From contig JACKEL010000003.1 in NCBI GenBank assembly GCA_020632975.1, positions 372,001 to 436,000 of the forward strand: 64,000 nucleotides of DNA, read 5' to 3'. The stretch is from Myxococcales bacterium. GTDB taxonomy: Bacteria > Myxococcota_C > UBA6777. Each line of letters starts with the position of its first letter. The stretch's first letter is position 1. Both the position numbers and the translations under genes were made by a program. Positions 34,216 to 42,679 of the stretch are shown piece by piece. The notes beneath the pieces are model-generated. The model did not search any database. It saw nothing but the letters and a program-made list of their open reading frames with translations, and was not told the DNA's origin.

Positions 34216-34848
34216 ATGAGTGATGTATTGGTCATCTTGGGACATCCTGATGGAGATAGTTACAATGCAGCGATCGCGCAAGCCTATCTTCAAGCCATGC
34301 AAAAAAAAGGTATCTCAGCAACGCTTTTGGCGTTGGGGGAACTTCGTTTTGATCCCGTACTGCGTGGGGGATTTCGCAAAGGGCAGGCGTTGGAACCCGA
34401 TCTCGAAGAAGCGCGAACCGCGATCCTCGCCGCGCGCCACGTGGTTTGGGTGTATCCAACGTGGTGGGGACACTGGCCTGCTTTGCTGAAAGGGTTCATC
34501 GATCGGGTGTTTTTGCCAGGATGGGCTTTTGCATACCAAGAAAACTCCCCTCTCCCAAAGCCCCTACTTGCGGGGCGTAGCACAAGGATTCTTACCACGA
34601 TGGACAGTCCTTGGTGGTGGTATCGCTTGATGCACGGGCGCGCTGGGCATCGCTCGATGAAACAAGCAACCCTGCAATTTGTGGGACTCTCCCCTGTGAA
34701 AGAAGGGACGTTGTACCGCTGTCGAGAGCTTGGGGAGAAAGAACGCGATGCGTGGCTGGAGAAAGTAAAGAAGATGGCTGATAAAGACGCAAAAGGCCTT
34801 CTTTTGGGGAGGAAAGAGCTTGAGGCAGCTTCACACTCGCGTGTGTAG
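34216..34848 (+). CDS. NAD(P)H:quinone oxidoreductase, flavodoxin-2 fold
   Basis: 210 aa. FMN/FAD-dependent quinone or electrophile reductase of the MdaB/KefF/NQO1-like group: VLVILGHPDGDSYNAAIAQAY binds the flavin phosphate, then VVWVYPTWWGHWPALLKGFIDRVFLPGWAF is the hallmark stretch. Strong TTGGAGG before the ATG at 34216. Divergent from the LysR gene and convergent with an Acg-like nitroreductase, making a small redox cluster. Likely substrate class is quinones or nitro/azo compounds; exact one unknown. Confidence 0.88.
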   Translation: MSDVLVILGHPDGDSYNAAIAQAYLQAMQKKGISATLLALGELRFDPVLRGGFRKGQALEPDLEEARTAILAARHVVWVYPTWWGHWPALLKGFIDRVFLPGWAFAYQENSPLPKPLLAGRSTRILTTMDSPWWWYRLMHGRAGHRSMKQATLQFVGLSPVKEGTLYRCRELGEKERDAWLEKVKKMADKDAKGLLLGRKELEAASHSRV

Positions 34849-34883
34849 GGCCCATGCAAAGCGAGAGGCAGATCTCCCAAAAC

Positions 34884-36068
34884 TCAGGAAGGAAGGACGA
34901 TATCTTTTAGGGGTCTTCTTGGACTGGAGGAGGTTTGGCGTTGGGGGTAGCCCATGCGGAAGGCAAAGGTGGGCGCAGCCTTGGGATCTTGCAGTAGGGG
35001 CGATAATCTCGAACCCCACGCACTTTTTCTACGAAGCTGATGATCGCGATCCACCATCTCCACGGGCTGATTGAGCGGTTGCATGGCGAGTCCTTGCGTG
35101 CTGGCCCAAAGATGAAGCCGTTGCCAAAGCCTTCCTGCTTCGAGGTTTTGTGGACGATCGTACAAACTTGAGATCGTGATGAGGCCGAATACAGGGGACG
35201 CTTCTACACAGCGTTTGGTGGAGGTTTGCCAGCCATCGTTGGCCATCTTTTCAGAGGAGGGTGGTAACATCCGCGCGGCGAGCCACAAAGCACTTGGAAG
35301 CCCCGCGCTATCCAATGTAATCCCATCGCGATGCTGCTCGATATCTCGTCCTGTATGTCGAAACCAACGATGGCTATCGTGGGACATCTTGGGGTCTAGG
35401 CAGATCGCTTGGGTCGATTCAATAACGATCTTGCCGAAGGATGCGTGCTTTTCGGCGGCTCGTTCCTTTGAGAAAAGTACGAGCTTGGCTTGGGCAAAAG
35501 GCGCAGCGATCTTGTGGAGTTCGTCTTCAAGCCCTTTGGAGACGGGCTTGCTTTGGTAGGGATAACGGTTGGTGTGCCGATGGGGGATCGCCTCGTACAA
35601 TGGGGAGGCTTGGGCTTTTGCGGGCGAGAGCTGGATCTTTGCAACAAGGCTGTCTTTGTGTGGGGTCAGCCCCAATTGCGCGGCAGGCATGAGCACCTTG
35701 GGATGGAGCCCTTGGGCTTGTGCCGCCAAACAGAGATTTTCGATCGCACAGCCCAACCCGATGTGCATCTCGCGGAAGTAAGGGTCCATCGTTCCGAGGT
35801 GTTTGCGTGGATCTGCGTGGATCTCGATCTCTTGCCCTCGCACTCGAAACAACCAAGGCTGTGTGTTATGCGGATTTGCGGCCAACAACGCAGCGCGGAT
35901 CAGCCCCAATACGCCTTCTTCTTTGTGGGCTTTCCAATCTTCCCAGGGGGCGTAAGCGGCTCCCTTCCCTACAGAAAATAAGCCTTGATCATGTGCTCTC
36001 CATACCCCACCACCCGCCACCAAGATCGTGAGTGCGCCTGCACTTTGAAGAAAGGTTCGCCTTTGCAT
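34884..36068 (-). CDS. Tat-exported Acg-like nitroreductase family protein
   Basis: 394 aa. N-terminus QRRTFLQSAGALTILVAGGG is a twin-arginine-like signal with a hydrophobic stretch, pointing to export in folded form, perhaps with flavin. The body carries AANPHNTQPWLFRV and further HRHTNR, HTGRD elements of the nitroreductase superfamily branch that includes mycobacterial Acg (Rv2032). Such Acg proteins are thought to bind FMN without efficient NAD(P)H use, so its activity is open. Convergent with the flavodoxin-fold gene, with only 35 nt between the stops. An inverted repeat lies about 95 nt upstream. Confidence 0.8.
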   Translation of the reverse strand: MQRRTFLQSAGALTILVAGGGVWRAHDQGLFSVGKGAAYAPWEDWKAHKEEGVLGLIRAALLAANPHNTQPWLFRVRGQEIEIHADPRKHLGTMDPYFREMHIGLGCAIENLCLAAQAQGLHPKVLMPAAQLGLTPHKDSLVAKIQLSPAKAQASPLYEAIPHRHTNRYPYQSKPVSKGLEDELHKIAAPFAQAKLVLFSKERAAEKHASFGKIVIESTQAICLDPKMSHDSHRWFRHTGRDIEQHRDGITLDSAGLPSALWLAARMLPPSSEKMANDGWQTSTKRCVEASPVFGLITISSLYDRPQNLEAGRLWQRLHLWASTQGLAMQPLNQPVEMVDRDHQLRRKSAWGSRLSPLLQDPKAAPTFAFRMGYPQRQTSSSPRRPLKDIVLPS

Positions 36069-36160
36069 GGATGCCTCCTCTGAGATTGTTGTTTCTTTTT
36101 AGAATGTCTCGAAAATAGGCGGTTCAAGGGTGAGCTTCAAGAAGAGAGCATGCAGGGGTG

Positions 36161-36178
36161 TTTTGCAAAAATGCAAAA
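36161..36178. promoter_or_regulatory. perfect inverted repeat upstream of the nitroreductase
   Basis: TTTTGCA (36161-36167) and TGCAAAA (36172-36178) around AAAA, in the otherwise empty 210-nt gap before the minus-strand nitroreductase. It looks like an operator half-site pair; it also lies about 100 nt beyond the stop of the SUI1-like gene, so a weak terminator is the alternative. Confidence 0.4.
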
Positions 36179-36278
36179 TGGATATCTGAGCGGGCGAAGA
36201 TACAGGGGTGGGTCTTTGTGTCTGCCAATGGAGTCGCGCATGTTTGTGGGGATTCGCCCATGGGAGCGATGGTTTGGA

Positions 36279-36737
36279 TCAGCGAGGGGGGCGGGTTCCA
36301 AGGACGACGTTGGGGGCGCCTTGGGCTTCGAGCCATGTGCGTGTGCGTTCGAGGAGTTCGCCTTGCAGGACGATCATGTTGTCTTCAACGCGTGCACCGC
36401 AGCCGAGGGCTTTCTTCATCTTTTGCGCGAGGGCCGCAAGAGAGTCGGGTGATGCGTCGATGCCACTGAGGGTTGTGACGGTCTTTCCGCCGTGCCCTTT
36501 GCGTTCGTGACGTAGCACGATGGAGCGGCACTGTTTCAGCTCGGGTGGTTGGGCTTGTTTGGATGTAGCTGTTTTTGTGGCCGCGGGGGACGTTGAAGCT
36601 TCAGAAGGTTCCTTGGAGGATTCGGGTGCTTGGTTGGGCATTGCTTTTCGCAAGAGATCGCCCAGAGAAAGCCCGATGGACGGGGACTTTGAAGCTTCAG
36701 CGTTGGTTGGGATCTGTTTCGAGGATTTTTTTGCCAT
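36279..36737 (-). CDS. SUI1/eIF1-like (YciH family) translation factor
   Basis: 152 aa. The last 80 residues are a SUI1 domain: SIVLRHERKGHGGKTVTTLSG, then LKKALGCGARVEDNMIVLQG-like (here MKKALGCGARVEDNMIVLQG) and a final helix. Relatives bind the 30S subunit and influence start-codon choice. The first 70 residues are a low-complexity Ser/Thr/Lys-rich extension not usual in YciH. Start at 36737 inferred from the domain and the kinase gene end; RBS is weak. It follows the kinase gene by 13 nt, so the two are co-transcribed. Links between the kinase and this factor are speculative. Confidence 0.85.
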   Translation of the reverse strand: MAKKSSKQIPTNAEASKSPSIGLSLGDLLRKAMPNQAPESSKEPSEASTSPAATKTATSKQAQPPELKQCRSIVLRHERKGHGGKTVTTLSGIDASPDSLAALAQKMKKALGCGARVEDNMIVLQGELLERTRTWLEAQGAPNVVLGTRPPR

Positions 36738-36750
36738 GATGTCGTCTTCA

Positions 36751-38313
36751 CTAGCGGGTGAGGAAAAACAACGCACTCAGGATCAAGAAGACGCCTGCGA
36801 CGCCCAAGATGATGATGAAATTGGTCTTGATCTTTTGATTGTGTGCTTCTGCGGGGGTGAGCCCGTTGCTTCGTGGTTGTGGGGTGTCATCGGGGCTAGG
36901 TGGAGCGCCAAGTTCTGCGCCTTGTTCCCATGGGGCCTTGGGATCTGCGACGGTGTCGCTTTCGACGTTCTCATCGAGATAACGAAGCGGAGAGTCATCG
37001 TTGGGCTTGACGGCAGCGCGCGCAGCGGGAGGTGGTGGCGGTGGCGTTGCTTTGGCTTTTGCAGGTGGTGGCGGAGGTGTGGGAGCTTTTGGAGCAGCGG
37101 GCGGCGTTGGAGCGAGAGGGACCGCAGGGAAAGGGCTGGGGTTGGCCGCTTGAGAAGAGCGGACACTGGGTAGCCCAATTTGCGAGGGCATGGGTTGGAG
37201 TGCGCTATCGATCAAAGAAGCGCCCAAAGTATCGAGATCATCGGGGAGTTCGATCTCTCCAAACTCGTGGGTGATATCGAGGGTTTCAGCGTGTGGATCG
37301 GCCAGCGTGGGATTTTGTTGCATGGCGCGAAGCTGGTGAGAGAGCATATCGCCCAAGACAAGGACGTCAGGTGGACGTTGATCAGGATCAGGCTGGAGGC
37401 AAGCGCTTACGATATCGCGGAGACCACCGATCAACAGACCATCATCGATGGCTTGTTCAAGGCCGGGTGGATACTCCCAGTCGCGCAGGGCCAGATCTTC
37501 GAAGGTCTTGGTTTCAAAGGGAGCAAAACCCGTGAGCATCATAAACATCATCACACCAAGGGAATAGATATCCGCGCGGTGATCGAGTTTTGCGGCGACT
37601 TCGCGATCGTAGTTTTGGGTGGCGTGGGAGTAGCCTACTTGTTCAGGGGCCAGAAAGTCGAGGTGCCCAAAGGCCAAGTGATCGCCTGTTTGGAAGAGTT
37701 TGCGGCGATTGTAGAGGTTTCGTGCGATCCCAAAGTCGATCAGTTTGACGAAGTCGTCCGTACCTTCGAAGTTTACGATAAAGATGTTGTCTGCGTTGAG
37801 ATCGCGGTGAACCACACCCAGCCCGTGTGCAACGCCGATCCCTTCGTTGATTTGTGCCATCAGTTTGAGGACGCGAGCGGGATCGATGGGTTGGCCCCAC
37901 CCATCGATCTGGGAGAGGGGCTGTCCGTCCAAAAACTCCATGGGGTAATAAAGGCCGACCCTTGGGTCTTCTGCGAAGGTGTCGTAAACATGGACGACGT
38001 GTTTGCTGCGGCTGGAGGCTTTTTGCAGCAAGGTGAACTCGCGTTCGATGCGTGCGCGTTCTTCTTCGCGGGCTTCTGCGGGATCGAGTTGGCGCATCTC
38101 TTCGAGGGCTTTCCCCCAGCGGCTGATCTTGATGACACACAGTGTCCCGTCGTCGAGTTTGAGAGCCCGATAGATAAGGCCCATCCCACCCGCGCCCAAC
38201 TCCCCAAGTAGCTCATAGCGTTCGTTGAGGATCAACCCAGCATAGGGGTCTTGTCCGCAACTACAAGCGGATCGCAAGTCGGGTAGGGGTCGTTTGCATT
38301 GCGCGCACTTCAA
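36751..38313 (-). CDS. zinc-ribbon Ser/Thr protein kinase with C-terminal membrane anchor
   Basis: 520 aa from TTG 38313, which lies 6 nt after AAGGAG; a longer frame to a TTG at 38400 has no RBS. Residues 1-20 carry four Cys (3, 6, 17, 19), a zinc ribbon. The Hanks kinase domain spans about 27-320: GELGAGGMG, Lys in CVIKIS, catalytic HRDLNADN, LIDFGIAR, and APEQ. The Lys of the usual HRDLKxxN loop is Asn here, while the catalytic Asp and the Asn are kept. A long Pro/Ala linker leads to a single TM helix at the extreme C-terminus (IIILGVAGVFLILSALFF), so it is tail-anchored with the kinase in the cytoplasm. Followed by a SUI1-like gene. Confidence 0.9.
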   Translation of the reverse strand: MKCAQCKRPLPDLRSACSCGQDPYAGLILNERYELLGELGAGGMGLIYRALKLDDGTLCVIKISRWGKALEEMRQLDPAEAREEERARIEREFTLLQKASSRSKHVVHVYDTFAEDPRVGLYYPMEFLDGQPLSQIDGWGQPIDPARVLKLMAQINEGIGVAHGLGVVHRDLNADNIFIVNFEGTDDFVKLIDFGIARNLYNRRKLFQTGDHLAFGHLDFLAPEQVGYSHATQNYDREVAAKLDHRADIYSLGVMMFMMLTGFAPFETKTFEDLALRDWEYPPGLEQAIDDGLLIGGLRDIVSACLQPDPDQRPPDVLVLGDMLSHQLRAMQQNPTLADPHAETLDITHEFGEIELPDDLDTLGASLIDSALQPMPSQIGLPSVRSSQAANPSPFPAVPLAPTPPAAPKAPTPPPPPAKAKATPPPPPPAARAAVKPNDDSPLRYLDENVESDTVADPKAPWEQGAELGAPPSPDDTPQPRSNGLTPAEAHNQKIKTNFIIILGVAGVFLILSALFFLTR

Positions 38314-38411
38314 GGGGATCTCCTTCAGGCTCTGGGAGCTTTGTTGGTTCGCATGTTCGTCTCTTGATACGCATCCCTCGTCTGTGGCGCAAGGGGGCAA
38401 GGCATGGATTC

Positions 38412-39278
38412 TTAGTCACCCCAGTCCGTCGGAAGATAACGACGGCGTTCTGCACCATGCGAAAAGCGTTGTTCTAGGTAGGCAGGGCAAAGTTGTTTGT
38501 AGTCGCACCAACGACATGCAGGAGAGAGCTGTGGTAAGAACTCTTCGCTTGCTTCGATCTTTTCGATGCGTTGGAGCAAAGAGCTTTCCAAGGCGGCTAG
38601 GCGATCTTCTGGAAGGGTGGGGCTTAGCTCTCGTTGGCTCGCCAAATAAAACCAGATCACCTCGATCTTGTCGGCATCAGGGAAGGTATGTTTGACAGCG
38701 AGTTGGTAAACGCCTGGTTGGATATCTTGCTGAAGTTTTTGCAGCGAAGGGACGTATTTGGCTGTCTTGTAATCGTGAACAATGTAAGTGCCGTCGCTAT
38801 GGCGGGATAAACGGTCCAGCTGGCCACGCATCTGGTATTCGCCTTGGGGCCCGCGAAGGGTCATCTGAAACTTCCACTCAAGGCCGATCAGTTCGATGTC
38901 TGGCGCATGAAAGGGATAGAAACACGTGTAATAACGGCGCAAACACTTTTCGCCAAAGCGACGGTGCCACTCGCGGCTGTTGTTGCTGTGGGACATCTCG
39001 ACGTGGTTGTTCCACAGGGTTTCCCACTGGCGTCGATAAAAGGTCAAGATCTCGCTGATGGGTGGAAGTTCTCCAGCTTCCAATCGTTGATAAAGGTGCT
39101 CAAGCGTATCGTGTACGCGGCAGCCTACATACGATTCGATGTACTGGATCTCCGTCTTGATGCGGTCGAGATATTGGAATTGATAGCGTTTTGGGCAAAG
39201 GTCGTACAGTTTGAGCTGCGACACCGAATAGATCCGTGTCGAGGTAGGAAGCGTAGTGGGTGAAGGCTGCGTGCTCAA
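38412..39278 (-). CDS. PD-(D/E)XK nuclease, RecB/AddB/Cas4-like with Fe-S cysteines
   Basis: 288 aa from TTG 39278, seven nt after GAGGAG. Core nuclease motifs: GQLDRL (Asp) and IVHDYKTAK (D-x-K form). A Cys in YDLCPKRYQF near the N-terminus plus CRWCDYKQLC at the C-terminus (C-x2-C-x5-C) match the four-cysteine iron-sulfur staple of AddB/Cas4-type nucleases. No helicase domain and no CRISPR or Cas genes are nearby, so a stand-alone repair or processing nuclease is likely. An upstream extension of the frame exists but has no RBS. Lies just upstream of the kinase gene on the same strand. Confidence 0.85.
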   Translation of the reverse strand: MSTQPSPTTLPTSTRIYSVSQLKLYDLCPKRYQFQYLDRIKTEIQYIESYVGCRVHDTLEHLYQRLEAGELPPISEILTFYRRQWETLWNNHVEMSHSNNSREWHRRFGEKCLRRYYTCFYPFHAPDIELIGLEWKFQMTLRGPQGEYQMRGQLDRLSRHSDGTYIVHDYKTAKYVPSLQKLQQDIQPGVYQLAVKHTFPDADKIEVIWFYLASQRELSPTLPEDRLAALESSLLQRIEKIEASEEFLPQLSPACRWCDYKQLCPAYLEQRFSHGAERRRYLPTDWGD

Positions 39279-39541
39279 GGCAAAACTCCTCGCGTTTTTG
39301 CCAGCGTATGCCATCCCCTCGGATGTGTCAATTCCGTGCTTTTGAGGTTGTACGGAGAGGCTGCTGTAAATGCCCTTGGGTGCTTTACTTCGGGTCTTTT
39401 TCGAGACAGAGAGGCCCGAAGGTGGGTCCAAAGATGACACTTTTTGAAGCCGTGTAGCTTCTTGCTTTCATTATGTAAGGCACCTAGTATGGCTGGGTGT
39501 TGCCCGTAGCATGTATCGTCTGAGACGAAGGAGAAAATCAG
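39279..39541 (+). promoter_or_regulatory. divergent intergenic region, candidate promoter for the tilS group
   Basis: 263 nt without a gene. TTGCTT (39462-39467), 17 nt, TAGTAT (39485-39490) is a modest promoter for the plus-strand genes; a GAAGC/GCTTC hairpin lies just before it. Nothing clearer seen. Confidence 0.3.
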
Positions 39542-40189
39542 ATGACTCAACGTAAGCCTTTTCAACGTATTTTCAGTCTTGTTTTGCTGTGCAGTGTTCT
39601 CTTTCCTCTCCTGACTGCTGCGCAGTGTTTGCAAAATGCGAATATCCCGATCCCAATCAAACGCGACTTCGAACTCGATGTGGATATCGACAAGTTTGCT
39701 TCGGAAAGCCTAAGCAAAAGCGGCGTACAAAAAACGCCCGAAGGCAAGATCCCCGACGGTGCACCCGATGTTTCCGTTCCTGTCGAGGTTGAACAATTGG
39801 TGGACTTGACGGACAATCCCGACGTCCAAAAGTACGGCAGCGCCCTCAAACACGTCAAGATCAACTCTGTGAAAGTGACCGCGCTCGAAAACACCGTGAA
39901 TGTGGCTTTGCCTACGTTGACGCTCAAGATGTCCGATAAAGACAAGTCCAACGAACAAGAAGTCGGAAGCCTTCGTTCGATCAACCCCGGTGAAACGGGC
40001 GTGATCGACGATATGATCAAGACCGAAGCGCAAAAAGATGCAGCAGGTCGTTATATCGTGAAGTTCGCTTTCAACCTCAAAGCGCTTGCGCAGTACACCT
40101 TGAAAGCGGGCATGGAAGTTCCCAAAGGCAAGATGAAACTCAAGATCAGTATTGATGTTGTCTTGTCGTTGAATCCCTTCGCCAAGTGA
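39542..40189 (+). CDS. secreted protein of unknown function, paralogue of 41726-42391
   Basis: 215 aa. Signal peptide in the first 28 residues (RIFSLVLLCSVLFPLLTAA) followed by a Cys; the residue before Cys is Gln, so not a classical lipobox. The body seems beta-rich. It shares with the gene at 41726 the pattern G-K-I/V-P-D-G-x-P, then V/E-L-x-D-L-T-x-N-x-x-x-Q-x-Y, then K/R-x-I-N-x-V. The stop overlaps the tilS start by 3 nt, so expression is coupled. No family recognised; predicted periplasmic or outer-membrane-associated. Confidence 0.75.
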   Translation: MTQRKPFQRIFSLVLLCSVLFPLLTAAQCLQNANIPIPIKRDFELDVDIDKFASESLSKSGVQKTPEGKIPDGAPDVSVPVEVEQLVDLTDNPDVQKYGSALKHVKINSVKVTALENTVNVALPTLTLKMSDKDKSNEQEVGSLRSINPGETGVIDDMIKTEAQKDAAGRYIVKFAFNLKALAQYTLKAGMEVPKGKMKLKISIDVVLSLNPFAK

Positions 40190-41676
40190 TCGCGTCCAGC
40201 CTATGGGACGCACTTCTCCAACGCGTCCACTCCTTCTCCCAAAAAGAAAAGTTATTTGCACCAAACGAACGAGTCCTTGTTGGGGTCTCTGGAGGCATCG
40301 ACTCCGTTTGTTTGTGGCGCGTTCTTTGCGCGTTGGCAGAGCCTCTACAGATCCAGTCTTTGGTTGCTGTCTATCTCGATCATGGCCTACGCATCGGGCA
40401 AACCGAACAGGAAGCCGCTTGGGTTTGTGAACTCGCAGAGCGATCAGGCTATCCGTCTGAAGTGTTGAAGCTGCACATTGCGAAAGAAGGTGCTTCTTTG
40501 CAGGCGAGAGCCCGTGAAGAACGCCGTCGCGCCTTGGTTGCACTCGCAGAGAAACACGACTGCACACGCATCGCTTTAGGGCATCACGAAGACGATCAAG
40601 CCGAGACCTTGCTGTTGCGTTTCTTGCGGGGAACAGGGCCACGTGGACTTGCTGGGATCTGGCCACAACGCGATCACTGGGTGCGGCCGCTTTTGTGTGT
40701 GTCGCGTCGTGAGATCACGGCTGTTTTCCAAGAGCAGGGCTGGACTTGGTGCGAAGATCCCACCAACCAAGAAACGTATTATCAAAGAAACCTCTTGCGG
40801 CATCAGTTGTTGCCATCGCTCAAAGAAGCCTACAGTCCGCATCTTGGAGAGCATCTGTCGCATCTTGCATGGCGTTCTCGACAAGATGAAGACTATTTCT
40901 CTTCGCAGCTCGATGCTTTGTGGAAAGAGCCTTGGGTCTTACACGAAGATGGCGTCCTTTGTTTGGGGCTTGAAGCTTGGCGGGCGTTGCCGATGGCGCT
41001 TGCGTGGCGTTGTTTGCAGCGGGCATTGTGGGAAGTGTATGGAGAGACGCTTTCAGAACATCAACTGATGCATCTTGTCGAAGTGGCCCAAAGCAAGGGC
41101 GGATCAGCGCAAGCATCTTTGCCGCAGTCGATGAATGTTTTTCGTGTACGGGACGTTTTGTGGTTTTTGCCCCAAGGATATCTTGAGGTGGGAGAGCCTG
41201 AGAGCCTTGCCTTGCCTGTTGAAGAGGGGCCTTGGTGCCTTGAGACGATGTGGGGTCGGTTGAAAGGTCGTGTGATCTTTTCGCATGAGGAGGGAAACGA
41301 TCTTGAACATACAATGCGTGTTGAGGGCTGGCGCGTGCGTCTACCGCTGCCTACATTGGCTGATCCATTGTTCTTGCGCGCTCGCAGCGTGGGGGATGTG
41401 GTCTTCTCGCGTGGGGGGCGACGTTCTCTCAAGCGCTGGTTGATCGATCAAGGAGTCCCCGCGTTTTTTCGCGATCTCTGGCCGGTTTTGGGTGGTACGT
41501 CTTCGGTTGTATGGCTTCCTGGGATCACATCGTTGCCTCAGACGATCTCTCCTGCTTACTTGGAACTAGTGCTGACCCCGTCTCCTTGGTTGTCTGCTTT
41601 GCAGCGTCTTTTCTTTGCTGTAGAAAAAAGGCATCTTGTATCTTTGTGTTGGCCGTTTGTGGATTCGGGGCCTTGA
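40186..41676 (+). CDS. tilS: tRNA(Ile)-lysidine synthetase
   Basis: 496 aa. Converts C34 of the AUA-reading tRNA-Ile to lysidine using ATP and lysine; essential in most bacteria. PP-loop VLVGVSGGIDS, then YLDHGLR, LGHHEDDQAET, LRFLRGTGPRGLAG and the NxxRxxLRHQLLP-like region (QRNLLRHQLLPSL). The C-terminal part has SVGDVVFSRGGRRSLKRWLID, the usual TilS-C element. GTG start at 40186 overlaps the preceding stop. The extreme C-terminus extends beyond the family. Confidence 0.95.
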   Translation: MIASSLWDALLQRVHSFSQKEKLFAPNERVLVGVSGGIDSVCLWRVLCALAEPLQIQSLVAVYLDHGLRIGQTEQEAAWVCELAERSGYPSEVLKLHIAKEGASLQARAREERRRALVALAEKHDCTRIALGHHEDDQAETLLLRFLRGTGPRGLAGIWPQRDHWVRPLLCVSRREITAVFQEQGWTWCEDPTNQETYYQRNLLRHQLLPSLKEAYSPHLGEHLSHLAWRSRQDEDYFSSQLDALWKEPWVLHEDGVLCLGLEAWRALPMALAWRCLQRALWEVYGETLSEHQLMHLVEVAQSKGGSAQASLPQSMNVFRVRDVLWFLPQGYLEVGEPESLALPVEEGPWCLETMWGRLKGRVIFSHEEGNDLEHTMRVEGWRVRLPLPTLADPLFLRARSVGDVVFSRGGRRSLKRWLIDQGVPAFFRDLWPVLGGTSSVVWLPGITSLPQTISPAYLELVLTPSPWLSALQRLFFAVEKRHLVSLCWPFVDSGP

Positions 41677-41725
41677 TGTCGCCGAAGATATCGAGTGGTC
41701 GAATGGAATGGAAGAGGATGGTGTG

Positions 41726-42391
41726 ATGGAAGTTTGTCAAGGTAAAAAGATACGGTCTCGCCAAGGGTTACGCGTGACATTGTTGGCTGGGCTGATGATG
41801 TGGTTGGGGCTGAGTGGGATGGTCTGTGATCGCGCTGCGGATATCGTGGTGCGCGTGAAAAAAGACTTTTTGTTCCAGATGCGCCCAGAAGATGCGCTGT
41901 CTTTGGCAGGGATTCGCGATCAAAATGGGAAAGTGCCCGATGGGATTCCCCAACGCGAGTTTATCTTGCGCCTCGACAATGAACTTGATCTCACCACCAA
42001 CACAGAGTTTCAACAATACAAAGATCGCGTCAAACGCATCCACATCAACCGTGTGTGGATGACGATCCAACTCAACAATTCGCCCATTACGATGGGACAA
42101 GGCGAAGTGGCCTTGGCCCCCAAAGACGCGTCTGGCGTCGTGCGCGAGCAAGACTTTGCCAATGGTTTGGTGGCTTCTACGCCTCAGATCAAAGCTGGCG
42201 ATACAGAAGTCCGTGTTCCTTTGATATGGAATGACGGTGGATTGGAGACGACGCTCAAGTTGCTTCGCCAATATCGATTTGCACTGCGTTTTTCTTCTGC
42301 GTTTCAGGTCGAGCCAGGAATGCCTTATCCTGTAGGCGAAGTGCAAGTGAAACTTGAATTTGAGCTCACCTTTGTGGTCGGGCTTGTTTGA
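41726..42391 (+). CDS. secreted protein of unknown function, paralogue of 39542-40189
   Basis: 221 aa. Start at ATG 41726, 8 nt after AGAGG. N-terminal hydrophobic segment (VTLLAGLMMWLGLSGMV) then Cys, as in its relative; the body shows GKVPDGIP, LRLDNELDLTTNTEFQQY and IHINRVWM aligned with the first copy. The end VQVKLEFELTF is a beta strand pattern seen also there (KLKISIDVVLSL). The two copies bracket tilS, which suggests insertion of tilS between them or duplication around it. Divergence is high, so not a recent duplication. Confidence 0.72.
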   Translation: MEVCQGKKIRSRQGLRVTLLAGLMMWLGLSGMVCDRAADIVVRVKKDFLFQMRPEDALSLAGIRDQNGKVPDGIPQREFILRLDNELDLTTNTEFQQYKDRVKRIHINRVWMTIQLNNSPITMGQGEVALAPKDASGVVREQDFANGLVASTPQIKAGDTEVRVPLIWNDGGLETTLKLLRQYRFALRFSSAFQVEPGMPYPVGEVQVKLEFELTFVVGLV

Positions 42392-42397
42392 AGTCAT

Positions 42398-42426
42398 TTG
42401 ACCCACCGTAAAACGCGCACTACTAT
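42398..42426 (+). promoter_or_regulatory. sigma-70 promoter for ftsH operon
   Basis: TTGACC (42398-42403, five of six), 17-nt spacer, TACTAT (42421-42426, four of six). Located right after the unknown gene stop; leaves an empty leader of about 245 nt before ftsH. Confidence 0.55.
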
Positions 42427-42679
42427 TCAAAGCGATAAAGAGTCCGCAGAGCGATGTCTTGCATCTCAAGAACGCAAACACCGCTGTCGTTGCGGATTAC
42501 ACAGCACTTTCTCTATTCAATCATGAGTAGGTGTTGTGATCTTGGCCGACGAGAGGGCAGGATCCCATCCCAAGGTACGGAACCACCACGCTGTACCTGC
42601 GGTGTGTTGGATGGTTCGCATCTCTTCGGTTTGTCTGTCTCATCTGCCCAACATGACTAGGCAAAGAAGGAGCACGAGA

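Noticed and set aside
37180..38211. Plus-strand open frame of about 343 codons
   Set aside because: Antisense to the kinase domain; no family signs.
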